From assembly GCA_045590155.1 (NCBI GenBank), contig JAZNQL010000014.1, positions 1 to 15,979 on the forward strand: a stretch of DNA of 15,979 bases, read 5' to 3'. How positions within the stretch are numbered: the first letter of the stretch is position 1; each line of letters starts with the position of its first letter. Made by a program: the position numbers and the translations under genes. The stretch comes from JAZNQL01 sp045590155 (GTDB lineage Bacteria > Bacillota > Clostridia > UMGS1883 > UMGS1540). The notes beneath the pieces are model-generated. The model was not told the origin of the DNA. It made no database searches and was given only the letters and a program-made list of their open reading frames with translations. Positions 1-7,817 of this stretch are shown here, piece after piece.

Positions 1-17
1 GCGGTCTGGACTTTTTT
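1..17. terminator. possible terminator hairpin cut by the window edge
   Basis: The first 17 bases read GCGGTCTGGAC followed by TTTTTT on the plus strand. That is the shape of the 3' arm and U-tract of a rho-independent terminator whose other arm lies outside the window. Read on the minus strand it is an A-run followed by GTCCAGACCGC, the 5' arm of a terminator about 20 nt after the stop of the hypothetical membrane protein gene. It may be bidirectional and serve convergent genes. Only half of the hairpin can be seen, so this is an inference. Confidence 0.4.
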
Positions 18-37
18 TACATCCCCTTTTTAAAAAT

Positions 38-706
38 TTATTTTGTTAAATACTCAAAAACTTCTAAAGCTTTTTGCTCTATAATCTCTATATTTTCTTT
101 CTTATCGTCGGTATAAGTATGCTCACGAAGAGCAATGTAAAGATTTTCTGTGTTCATAAACCCGAGAGAAGAAAGCTTTTCGAAATTAGTTATAGGAACT
201 GCAATAGCCTTACCATCACTGTCTTTTGGTACATATTCAGGGTCTTCAGTGTTAACTTCTCTCACTATTGCACCATTAAGCTTATCATCGGGCAAAATAT
301 CCTCAAGAGGTTTTAAAAATAAACTGTTTTCGATTATAAACTTCTTTTCGGCAATATATACACGCACGTCCCCTGCAAAAAAACTCACACCTATATCGCT
401 TTGATTTGCTACTGTTAAATCATAAGTAAATATGCTGGGCGGGGTATATACCGAAATCTCGTAATTTACAGATACCTTTCCGTCTCCGTTTATATCTCCT
501 ACAATTTTTGAAATGTCCTCTTTTACAGGGCTGAAAAAGGTGTCATCTGCATATCTTTCGCCTATATATCCTATTGAAAAATCATGCTTTTCTTTAAAAA
601 AGTAATCCATAGTCATTGTAACTATGGCTATAATTATAAATAGTGTTATAAGTATAGGCCATTTATAGTGGTACCATATATTTTCGATTTTTGCTTTAAA
701 AGTCAT
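38..706 (-). CDS. hypothetical single-pass membrane protein with an EF-hand-like loop
   Basis: I do not recognise the family of this 222-residue protein. Residues 1-16 are basic and aromatic, and residues 17-36 form one hydrophobic segment ending near MTMDYFF, so it is probably anchored by its N-terminus with about 185 residues outside the cell. Residues 71-81 (DINGDGKVSVN) match the calcium-binding loop of dockerin and EF-hand repeats (DxNxDGxxxxN), as a single copy. The rest is mixed alpha/beta with no enzyme motif I can name. The start at 706 follows an A/G-rich stretch with AGGA about 10 nt upstream; another ATG 5 nt further upstream meets a stop after two codons. It has its own promoter (736-764), so it need not belong to the kinase cluster upstream. 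The function is unknown. Confidence 0.8.
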   Translation of the reverse strand: MTFKAKIENIWYHYKWPILITLFIIIAIVTMTMDYFFKEKHDFSIGYIGERYADDTFFSPVKEDISKIVGDINGDGKVSVNYEISVYTPPSIFTYDLTVANQSDIGVSFFAGDVRVYIAEKKFIIENSLFLKPLEDILPDDKLNGAIVREVNTEDPEYVPKDSDGKAIAVPITNFEKLSSLGFMNTENLYIALREHTYTDDKKENIEIIEQKALEVFEYLTK

Positions 707-735
707 TTCATCTTTTCCTTTTATCTTTTTTATTC

Positions 736-764
736 AGTATACTTCATTTATTATTTACAGTCAA
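736..764 (-). promoter_or_regulatory. sigma-A-type promoter for the hypothetical membrane protein gene
   Basis: On the minus strand a -35 box TTGACT (759-764) and a -10 box TATACT (736-741) are separated by exactly 17 nt of AT-rich sequence. Both boxes differ from consensus by one base. The -35 box lies immediately after the stop codon of the kinase gene, and the start codon at 706 is 30 nt beyond the -10 box, leaving a short leader. No operator was seen. This is inferred from sequence only. Confidence 0.75.
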
Positions 765-765
765 G

Positions 766-1356
766 CTATTTTATACTAATTATAATATTACACCTTTCTT
801 TTACCCGCATTTTTTCAAAATAAACCTTTTCAAGAGGTATCCATTCAGAAAAAAAACGTTGTGCCATTTTTGGATTTCTCTTTAAAATACGCTCTTTTTG
901 TTTTTGGGGGTCAATATCCAAAAAAACCGACAGATTATAAAACCTTTCAAGCTCGGGATGCATACTGTATGCTCCCTCTATAACATTAAAATTTGAAGAT
1001 GGCACCGTAACAGCTGGCATAAGCGAAAAATCAGAACAATCAAATTTTTGATACGTTACCTCTTTATTTTCACTTATCGGAAGCAATATTTCTTCCATAA
1101 AACGTTCTCTGTCCATATTCCCACCAGGGGTCTTGAATCGTTCTTTTGTTCTTTGATGTGGTTGTAAAAAGAAATCGTCGGTATGAAAAACTGTGCATCC
1201 GTAAATTTTTTTTAGAAGTTCTCCCAACGTACTTTTTCCGCTTGCACTTCCCCCTTCTATTGCCAAAGTTACTTTTCCTTTGCAAAGCATATAATCAATT
1301 TTAATAAAAAGGGGCAAAAAAAGTTCATATTCCTTTTTGAGTTCGTTTATTTCCAT
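766..1356 (-). CDS. uridine-kinase-like P-loop kinase
   Basis: This 196-residue protein belongs by its motifs to the uridine kinase / phosphoribulokinase-like P-loop family. A Walker A motif GGSASGKS lies at residues 35-42. The segment HTDDFFLQPHQRT (58-70) followed by TPGGNMDRERF (76-86) is typical of the substrate-binding part of uridine kinase homologues. The segment NVIEGAYS, in the middle of the protein, matches the strand holding the acidic residue near the phosphate. The family includes kinases for uridine, pantothenate and nicotinamide riboside, so the substrate cannot be assigned. The start at 1356 has AGGA about 8 nt upstream, overlapping the stop of the ECF transporter gene 10 nt before it. 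The pairing suggests a kinase that traps an imported nucleoside or vitamin by phosphorylation; this is inference. Confidence 0.85.
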   Translation of the reverse strand: MEINELKKEYELFLPLFIKIDYMLCKGKVTLAIEGGSASGKSTLGELLKKIYGCTVFHTDDFFLQPHQRTKERFKTPGGNMDRERFMEEILLPISENKEVTYQKFDCSDFSLMPAVTVPSSNFNVIEGAYSMHPELERFYNLSVFLDIDPQKQKERILKRNPKMAQRFFSEWIPLEKVYFEKMRVKERCNIIISIK

Positions 1357-1366
1357 TTTTATAGTC

Positions 1367-1894
1367 CTATTTTAATTTTTGTTTATCAAGCAACATAACT
1401 ATTACAGGTACAAGTATTATCTGAAGTATTATACCGGGGATGGCATTTGTAACTGCCCCTGCCATAAATGCTGAGAAGCCAAAGCTTTCGCCAATGATAC
1501 CCATACAAACAGACATTGCTACGCCCCATACTATTCTGCCAAGAATCATAGAAATTAAAAGCGAGCAATATATATACCCTTTTTTGTTTGGAAATACCTT
1601 ATGTAAAATACCTGCCGAAAGTCCGTATATTGCCATTTCAAATGCCATACACAAAGCCTTTGGGAACATTGGTGGCATACCGAGTGCCACACTGCGGAGA
1701 ATTGGCGATATAAAACCTACCGCAAGTCCCCAGACAGGTCCGCATATAAATCCGCAAAGAAGTACTGGGATATGCATCGGGCAAAGCATTGCTCCTATTT
1801 GCTGAATCTGCCCCGTCAAAAAGGGAAGTACATATGCAATTGCCAAAAACATTGCCGAAAAAATCATTTTTTTTGTAGTTGTATTGGTGTTCAT
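1367..1894 (-). CDS. ECF transporter S component (substrate-binding membrane subunit)
   Basis: This 175-residue protein is strongly hydrophobic, with about six membrane segments (roughly 10-28, 34-51, 54-70, 80-98, 107-131 and 143-169). The size and pattern fit the S component of an energy-coupling-factor vitamin importer. The segment GAMLCPMHIPVLLCGF (34-49), followed by GPVWGLAVG and PILRS, is typical of the general ECF S family. S components bind the vitamin and dock onto a shared EcfA/A'/T energising module, which is not encoded here. The ligand cannot be read from the sequence. The start codon overlaps the stop of the SLOG gene by 4 nt (ATGA), so the two are translationally coupled, and a kinase gene follows after 10 nt. 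That context favours a substrate that is phosphorylated after uptake, such as a vitamin or nucleoside. Confidence 0.8.
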   Translation of the reverse strand: MNTNTTTKKMIFSAMFLAIAYVLPFLTGQIQQIGAMLCPMHIPVLLCGFICGPVWGLAVGFISPILRSVALGMPPMFPKALCMAFEMAIYGLSAGILHKVFPNKKGYIYCSLLISMILGRIVWGVAMSVCMGIIGESFGFSAFMAGAVTNAIPGIILQIILVPVIVMLLDKQKLK

Positions 1895-2382
1895 AATATT
1901 TCCCTTTCAAAAATATTACAGACTTCTACGCCCTTTTTTTCGGCATAAAGTACTGTGTTTTTTGTTCCGCCTTTTTCACCCGTATATGCGGCTATTACTC
2001 TTTGAGAGTTATCTACCATATAACGGTTTCTTATATGAAAACAGCTTTTCGAATAGCCTTCGCAAATAAATTTAACCTCGTCCGCCCTGTTAAGTATACT
2101 TTTATATTGTTCTCTAAAAGCACACGACCAAGATTTTTCAAACCCTTCAAAGGGAGACGCACATATAAGACAGATTTCACTGTTAGTCTTTTTTTGTTCA
2201 AGAACAAGCTCTGCACACCACATATCTACCCCTCGTGCCATACCCGAGATAAAGGTTGTAAATCCGTCATCTATTGCTTTTTTTATGGCAAGACTCAATT
2301 TTTCTATAATTTCATTTTCGGATATTTTAAGTTTTTCGGGTCTGTGACCTGTAAAACAACAGGTTTTTAGTATGTCGTTCAT
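1891..2382 (-). CDS. SLOG-domain protein, DUF1273/YpsA-like
   Basis: This 163-residue protein matches the DUF1273/YpsA branch of the SLOG (Rossmann-like, nucleotide-binding) superfamily. It has TGHRPEKL near the N-terminus (11-18), SGMARGVDMW (46-55), RNRYMVDNS (118-126) and a GEKGGT loop (135-140). SLOG domains bind nucleotides or related small molecules; most members of this branch have no proven biochemical role. I chose the ATG at 2382 because GGAG sits 6 nt upstream (2389-2392). A TTG at 2400 in the same frame would begin inside the terminator hairpin and place that ribosome binding site within the coding region. The gene overlaps the ECF transporter gene by 4 nt. Only 16 nt separate its start from the hairpin, which leaves no room for a normal promoter. 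A role as sensor or regulator of the transporter-kinase pair is speculation. Confidence 0.8.
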   Translation of the reverse strand: MNDILKTCCFTGHRPEKLKISENEIIEKLSLAIKKAIDDGFTTFISGMARGVDMWCAELVLEQKKTNSEICLICASPFEGFEKSWSCAFREQYKSILNRADEVKFICEGYSKSCFHIRNRYMVDNSQRVIAAYTGEKGGTKNTVLYAEKKGVEVCNIFEREIL

Positions 2383-2388
2383 ATTTTT

Positions 2389-2392
2389 CTCC
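2389..2392 (-). promoter_or_regulatory. ribosome binding site deciding the SLOG gene start
   Basis: GGAG lies 6 nt before the ATG at 2382. The only alternative in-frame start upstream (TTG at 2400) has the terminator stem where its own binding site should be, so the ATG is preferred. Confidence 0.65.
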
Positions 2393-2398
2393 GTTGTC

Positions 2399-2430
2399 AA
2401 AAAGACGCAAAGATGCCTTTGCGTCTTTTT
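2399..2430 (-). terminator. rho-independent terminator after fhs (possibly bidirectional)
   Basis: A perfect 13-bp inverted repeat (arms AAAAAGACGCAAA at 2399-2411 and its complement at 2418-2430) surrounds a 6-nt loop. It begins 10 nt after the fhs stop codon. On the minus strand the U-tract is only five T before GACA. On the plus strand the T-rich tail is longer (six T, then ATTTTG), although no plus-strand gene is visible to use it. The hairpin probably ends or weakens transcription of the purine operon. Since the next gene begins 16 nt later without a visible promoter, some read-through is likely. Confidence 0.8.
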
Positions 2431-2440
2431 TATTTTGTTT

Positions 2441-4117
2441 TTAAAACAATCCTGTTATCTTTCCGTTCTCGTCAACATCAATATTTTCCGCTGCAGGAAC
2501 TTTGGGCAATCCCGGCATTGTTAAAATATCGCCTGTTAAAACAACTATAAAGCCTGCACCTGCCGAAATTTTTACATTTTTGACTGTAACTGTAAAGTTT
2601 TCGGGTGCACCGAGTTTTGTTGCATCGTCAGAGAAACTGTACTGTGTTTTTGCAATGCAAACAGGAACTTTATCAAAGCCGAGTGCCGTAAGCTGTTGAA
2701 TTTGTTTTTTAGCGTTTGGCATAATTGTTATACCGTCGCCGCCGTAAACCTTTTTAACAATGGCTTCAATTTTTTCTTCAATAGAGCAGTCTAAATCGTA
2801 TGAGAAAGTAAAGTTGCCCTGTTCTTCTTCGCAAAGGCGTACAACCTCTCGTGCAAGCTCTTCTCCACCGCGTCCGCCGTCAGCCCATACGGTTGAAAGA
2901 ACTGTGTTTACGCCGAGTTCTCTGCACTTTTTAATAATAAAGTCAATTTCGTTATCTGTATCTGTCGGGAAACGGTTTACTGCTACTACACATGGAAGCT
3001 TATATACATTCTTAATGTTTGAAACATGTCTTAAAAGGTTTGGAATTCCCTTTTCAAGAGCCTTCAAATCTTCTGTTGCAAGCTCTGTTTTTGCAAGACC
3101 GCCGTGCATCTTAAGTGCTCTTACCGTTGCAACAACTACAACTGCGTCGGGTGTGAGATTTGCCATACGACATTTAATGTCAAGGAACTTTTCTGCTCCA
3201 AGGTCTGCACCAAATCCTGCTTCTGTTACTGTGTAGTCACCCATTTTAAGTGCCATTTTTGTTGCCATTACAGAGTTACAACCGTGTGCTATGTTTGCAA
3301 AGGGTCCGCCGTGAACAAAGGCAGGAGTTCCTTCCAGAGTTTGCACAAGGTTAGGCTTTAAAGCATCTTTCAAAAGAGCAGTCATAGCGCCTACCGCTTT
3401 TAAATCTCCCGCTGTTACGGGCTTATCGTCATAGGTATAGCCTACAATTATTTTGGAAAGTCTTTCTTTTAAGTCGGTAATAGAATTTGCAAGGCAAAAT
3501 ACAGCCATAATTTCACTTGCAACGGTAATGTCAAATCCGTCTTCTCTCGGAACACCGTTCGCTTTTCCGCCCATACCGTCAACTAAAAATCTGAGCTGAC
3601 GGTCGTTCATATCAACACATCTTTTCCATGTGATTCTACGAACATCTATCCCGAGTGCATTTCCCTGCTGGATGTGGTTATCAAGCATTGCTGCAAGAAG
3701 GTTGTTAGCTGCACCTATTGCGTGGAAGTCACCCGTAAAATGAAGGTTAATATCCTCCATAGGTACTACCTGTGCATAGCCACCGCCTGCCGCTCCGCCC
3801 TTTACACCGAATACAGGTCCGAGGGAGGGTTCACGAAGCGCTACTGTTACGTCTTTTCCTATTCTTCTTAATCCGTCGGCAAGACCTATTGTTGTGGTTG
3901 TTTTACCTTCTCCTGCGGGGGTTGGGGTAATTGCTGTTACCAAAACAAGCTTACCGTCTTTTTTCTCAGTTTCGGAAAGAAGAGATAAATCTATTTTTGC
4001 CTTATAGTTTCCGTACTGTTCAATGTACTTTTCGTCAACATGAGCTGTTTTTGCAATTTCTTTTATATGTTTCATTTCGCACTGCTGTGCAATTTCAATA
4101 TCTGATAAATATGACAT
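2441..4117 (-). CDS. fhs: formate-tetrahydrofolate ligase
   Basis: This enzyme makes 10-formyl-tetrahydrofolate from formate, tetrahydrofolate and ATP in the cytoplasm. The protein has 558 residues, the usual length for the family. Its P-loop TPTPAGEGKTTTTIGL lies at residues 65-80, followed by REPSLGPVFGVKGGAAGGG (94-112) and the segment FTGDFHAIGAANNLLAA, all hallmarks of this ligase. The C-terminal part ends with GDILTMPGLPKVPAAENI, also typical. It starts 10 nt after the purL stop with GAGG about 8 nt upstream. As last gene of the purine operon it supplies the cofactor used twice in the pathway, by PurN and by the AICAR formyltransferase. In acetogens the same enzyme serves the Wood-Ljungdahl pathway, but no other gene of that pathway is present, so a biosynthetic role is favoured here. 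Confidence 0.97.
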   Translation of the reverse strand: MSYLSDIEIAQQCEMKHIKEIAKTAHVDEKYIEQYGNYKAKIDLSLLSETEKKDGKLVLVTAITPTPAGEGKTTTTIGLADGLRRIGKDVTVALREPSLGPVFGVKGGAAGGGYAQVVPMEDINLHFTGDFHAIGAANNLLAAMLDNHIQQGNALGIDVRRITWKRCVDMNDRQLRFLVDGMGGKANGVPREDGFDITVASEIMAVFCLANSITDLKERLSKIIVGYTYDDKPVTAGDLKAVGAMTALLKDALKPNLVQTLEGTPAFVHGGPFANIAHGCNSVMATKMALKMGDYTVTEAGFGADLGAEKFLDIKCRMANLTPDAVVVVATVRALKMHGGLAKTELATEDLKALEKGIPNLLRHVSNIKNVYKLPCVVAVNRFPTDTDNEIDFIIKKCRELGVNTVLSTVWADGGRGGEELAREVVRLCEEEQGNFTFSYDLDCSIEEKIEAIVKKVYGGDGITIMPNAKKQIQQLTALGFDKVPVCIAKTQYSFSDDATKLGAPENFTVTVKNVKISAGAGFIVVLTGDILTMPGLPKVPAAENIDVDENGKITGLF

Positions 4118-4127
4118 TTTATTTACC

Positions 4128-7100
4128 TCACTTAAAATATTTTACTGCAGCCTTAAACATTTGTATATCATAATTGCCCGGAACGTTTTTATAAAGACCT
4201 TCGCCTATACGTTCGCTGTGACCCATTTTACCGAATACTCTGCCGTCGGGCGAAGTGATACCTTCTATTGCATACATAGAACCGTTGGGATTAAAGTGTA
4301 CTTCGTTTGTAGGTTGTGCGTTAAAATCAACATACTGTGTTGCTATTTGTCCGTTTTTACCAAGTTCTTTTATAATGTCATCACTTGCTAAAAATCTTCC
4401 TTCACCGTGAGAAATCGGTACATTATATACATCGCCTACATTTGTAAGTGCAAGCCAGGGAGATTTGTTTGAAACAATTTTTGTCTGCACTATTTTGGAC
4501 TGATGGCGTCCTATTGTATTAAATGTAAGTGTGGGACAGTTTTCATCTGTGTCGATAATTTTGCCGTATGGCACAAGACCAAGCTTTATAAGTGCCTGGA
4601 AGCCATTACATATACCGCACATAAGTCCATCACGATTTTCTAAAAGGTTTGTTACCGCTTCTTTTACTGCCCCATTGCGGAAGAAGGCTGTTATAAATTT
4701 ACCGCTACCGTCAGGCTCGTCGCCGCCCGAAAAACCGCCGGGTATAAATATAACCTGTGAAGATTCAACCTTCTTTGCAAATTCTTCAACACTTCTTTGA
4801 ATACCTGCGGCTGAAAGATTATTTATAACCATTATTTCTGCTTCGGCGCCTGCATCCATAACAGCTTTTGCACTGTCAAACTCGCAGTTTGTGCCGGGGA
4901 ATGCAGGTATTAAAACTTTAGGCTTTGCTGTTTTAATTGAAGGTACAGGATATGTTGTTGCGTTATAGTCAAAATCAGCCAAAGCAGTTTCTGCTTTTTT
5001 AATGTTGCAGCTATATACACTTTCAAGCTTATCTTCGTACTGTGCAGAAAGCTCTGCAATAGAAATCTTTTCCTCATTAAAAGAAATTTCCTGTTCATCT
5101 GTAACATAGCCTATTACATCATCCTGGTTATCATAATCTGTAACTTCAACTATAAATGATGCATAGTTGTAATCAAAAATATCTGTCAAAGATAATTTAT
5201 TGTTAAACTTAAAGCCCAAGGAATTACCTATACACATTTTGTATATAGCTTCTGCAATACCGCCGATACAGGGAGTGTAACAGGATACTGCTTTTCCGCT
5301 TCTTACAAGCTTTGTAACCTTATCAAATACCTTGATTAAGGATTCTGCTTTAGGCAGACCGTCTTTATCATAATCCGCCTTTAATAAAACAACCTTGTTG
5401 CCGCTTTTCTTAAATTCGGGCGAAATAATGTTTTTAATTTTTTCGGTTGTAACAGCAAATGAAACAAGTGTAGGTGGAACATCGATATTTTCAAACGAGC
5501 CACTCATTGAGTCTTTACCGCCAATCGAGCCTATCGAAAGTTCCATCTGTGCTCTGAATGCACCTATAAGTGCAGCCAAAGGTTTACCCCAGCGTTTTCC
5601 GTCTTTTCCGGGTTTTTCAAAGTATTCCTGGAAAGTAAGATATACGTCGGAAAATTCTGCACCGCATGCTACAAGCTTACACACAGATTCAACTACTGCC
5701 AAATATGCACCGTGGTAGGGGCTTTTTTCGGATATGAATGGATTATAACCCCAGCTCATAAGCGAGCAATCGTCGGTATGCTTTTTCTCAACCGAAATTT
5801 TTTGTACCATTGCCTGTATAGGTGTAAGCTGATTTTTACCGCCAAATGGCATTAAAACTGTGCCCGCACCTATGCTTGAGTCAAATCTTTCGGAAAGGCC
5901 TCGCTTTGAGCAGATATTAAGGTCTGCTACAAGATTTTTATAATTTTCCGAAAATCCGCCTTCTATCTTTTTATCAAAGTTTTCGGGTTTTGCAACCTCT
6001 ATGTCGATATGCTTATCTGCACCGTTTGAATTTAAGAATTCTCGGCTTATATCAACAATCTTCTGTCCGTTCCATTCCATTACAAGTCTTGGTTCTGCCT
6101 GTACGGTAGCAACGGGTACTGCCTGAAGGTTTTCTTTTTCAGCAAGTGCCAAAAATGCGTTAACATTTTCTTTTTCTATAACTACTGCCATACGCTCCTG
6201 CGATTCACTTATTGCAAGTTCTGTGCCGTCAAGACCTTCGTATTTTTTTGGAACTGCGTTTAAATCAATATAAAGTCCGTCTGCAAGTTCTCCTATTGCA
6301 ACTGATACACCGCCTGCACCAAAGTCGTTACAGCGTTTTATCATTCTGCATGCATCGCCGTTTCTGAAAAGACGTTGCAGTTTTCTTTCTTCAGGAGCAT
6401 TACCTTTTTGTACTTCCGCTCCGCATTCTTCAACTGAATTTAAGTTATGTGCTTTTGATGAGCCTGTTGCACCGCCAATACCGTCACGACCGGTTGATCC
6501 GCCAAGCAATATTACAACATCGCCAGGGGCAGGAACTTCTCTTCTTACATTTTCGGCGGGAGCTGCTGCTATAACAGCACCTATTTCCATACGCTTTGCA
6601 GCGTAGCCGGGATGATAAATTTCATCTACAATACCGGTTGCAAGACCTATCTGGTTACCGTATGAAGAATAACCTGCCGCTGCTGTTGTTACAATTTTTC
6701 TCTGGGGAAGTTTACCCTTTATTGTTTCGCCAACAGGTTTTAACGGGTCTGCAGCACCTGTAATACGCATAGCGCCATATACATAAGAACGACCTGACAG
6801 GGGGTCTCTTATTGCTCCGCCTATACAAGTTGCCGCACCGCCAAAGGGTTCAATTTCTGTTGGGTGGTTATGTGTTTCGTTTTTGAAGAGTAAAAGCCAA
6901 GGTTCAGTTTTTCCGTCAACATCAATATTAACTTTTACTGTGCAGGCATTTATTTCTTCCGATTCGTCCATTTTATCAAGTTTGCCGTTTGCTTTTAAAT
7001 GTTTAACCGCAAGTGTTGCAATATCCATAAGGCAAACAGGCTTTGTTCTTCCCAAAGCTTCTCTTGTTTTTATGTACTCGTTATATGAAGACTGTAAAAG

Positions 7101-7817
7101 CTCGTCTTCAAACTTTACACTGTCGATAACTGTTAAAAATGTTGTGTGTCTGCAATGGTCCGACCAGTATGTGTCTATCATACGTATTTCAGTTATGGTT
7201 GGGTCACGCTTTTCAGACACAAAATAGTTCTGGCAGAACTTAATATCGTCTTTATCCATTGCAAGAGAGTATTCCGAAACAAACTTTTCAAGCTCTTCAT
7301 CCGAAAGCTTTGTAAATCCGTCCAAAGTTTTTACCGTTGTTGGGATTTCGTATTTCATTTTTATGGTTTCGGGTTTTTCAAGTGTAGCTTCTCTTGCCTC
7401 AACAGGGTTTATTACATATTTCTTTATTTCATCAATGCTTTGTTGTGTAAGGTTTCCGTATAAAACATACACCTTTGCAGACCTTACTAAAGGTCTTTCT
7501 CCCTGCGAAATAATCTGTATACACTGTGCGGCTGAATCTGCACGCTGGTCAAACTGACCCGGCAGATATTCAACTGCAAAAACTGTTGCATTTTCAGTAT
7601 CAATTTCTTCTGATGCAATGTCAAGCTGCGGTTCTGAAAAAACTGTGTTTTTTGCATATTCAAAAAGCTCTCCCGATATGTTTTCCGCATCATAACGGTT
7701 TATTATGCGGATATCGGTAAGTTCTTTTATACCAAGAAATGAGTGAATATCAGAAAGTAAAGCTTTTGCTTCGTGTGCAAGGCTTTTTTTCTTTTCTACA
7801 AAAACTCTGTATACCAT
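4128..7817 (-). CDS. purL: phosphoribosylformylglycinamidine synthase, single-chain with fused glutaminase
   Basis: This enzyme converts FGAR, glutamine and ATP to FGAM, the fourth step of purine synthesis. At 1229 residues it combines what many Firmicutes split into PurS, PurL and PurQ. The N-terminal region is followed by DTYWSDHCRHTTF (215-227). The synthetase core contains ETHNHPTEIEPFGGAATC (314-331), a GIGGATGSSKAHN loop, FGAGGVSVAIGELADGL and, in the second half, GGKDSMSGS. The C-terminal class I glutaminase domain begins near KVLIPAFPGTNCEFD and keeps a full triad: Cys1070 in GICNGFQ, His1200 and Glu1202 in GHSER. The layout fits the single-chain clade known from clostridia, bifidobacteria and streptococci. 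The start ATG shares one base with the purD stop (TAATG), and the ribosome binding site GGAGG lies in the last purD codons. Nothing looks broken. Confidence 0.97.
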   Translation of the reverse strand: MVYRVFVEKKKSLAHEAKALLSDIHSFLGIKELTDIRIINRYDAENISGELFEYAKNTVFSEPQLDIASEEIDTENATVFAVEYLPGQFDQRADSAAQCIQIISQGERPLVRSAKVYVLYGNLTQQSIDEIKKYVINPVEAREATLEKPETIKMKYEIPTTVKTLDGFTKLSDEELEKFVSEYSLAMDKDDIKFCQNYFVSEKRDPTITEIRMIDTYWSDHCRHTTFLTVIDSVKFEDELLQSSYNEYIKTREALGRTKPVCLMDIATLAVKHLKANGKLDKMDESEEINACTVKVNIDVDGKTEPWLLLFKNETHNHPTEIEPFGGAATCIGGAIRDPLSGRSYVYGAMRITGAADPLKPVGETIKGKLPQRKIVTTAAAGYSSYGNQIGLATGIVDEIYHPGYAAKRMEIGAVIAAAPAENVRREVPAPGDVVILLGGSTGRDGIGGATGSSKAHNLNSVEECGAEVQKGNAPEERKLQRLFRNGDACRMIKRCNDFGAGGVSVAIGELADGLYIDLNAVPKKYEGLDGTELAISESQERMAVVIEKENVNAFLALAEKENLQAVPVATVQAEPRLVMEWNGQKIVDISREFLNSNGADKHIDIEVAKPENFDKKIEGGFSENYKNLVADLNICSKRGLSERFDSSIGAGTVLMPFGGKNQLTPIQAMVQKISVEKKHTDDCSLMSWGYNPFISEKSPYHGAYLAVVESVCKLVACGAEFSDVYLTFQEYFEKPGKDGKRWGKPLAALIGAFRAQMELSIGSIGGKDSMSGSFENIDVPPTLVSFAVTTEKIKNIISPEFKKSGNKVVLLKADYDKDGLPKAESLIKVFDKVTKLVRSGKAVSCYTPCIGGIAEAIYKMCIGNSLGFKFNNKLSLTDIFDYNYASFIVEVTDYDNQDDVIGYVTDEQEISFNEEKISIAELSAQYEDKLESVYSCNIKKAETALADFDYNATTYPVPSIKTAKPKVLIPAFPGTNCEFDSAKAVMDAGAEAEIMVINNLSAAGIQRSVEEFAKKVESSQVIFIPGGFSGGDEPDGSGKFITAFFRNGAVKEAVTNLLENRDGLMCGICNGFQALIKLGLVPYGKIIDTDENCPTLTFNTIGRHQSKIVQTKIVSNKSPWLALTNVGDVYNVPISHGEGRFLASDDIIKELGKNGQIATQYVDFNAQPTNEVHFNPNGSMYAIEGITSPDGRVFGKMGHSERIGEGLYKNVPGNYDIQMFKAAVKYFK

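Noticed and set aside
2395..2400. Perfect -35 box TTGACA right after the terminator stem
   Set aside because: At spacings of 16-18 nt no acceptable -10 box follows, and any start would fall inside the SLOG coding region.
2760..3236. Open reading frame of 158 codons on the plus strand inside fhs
   Set aside because: It is antisense to a fully conserved enzyme, has no ribosome binding site worth noting, and its translation has low-complexity Ser/Arg/Thr composition with no domain.
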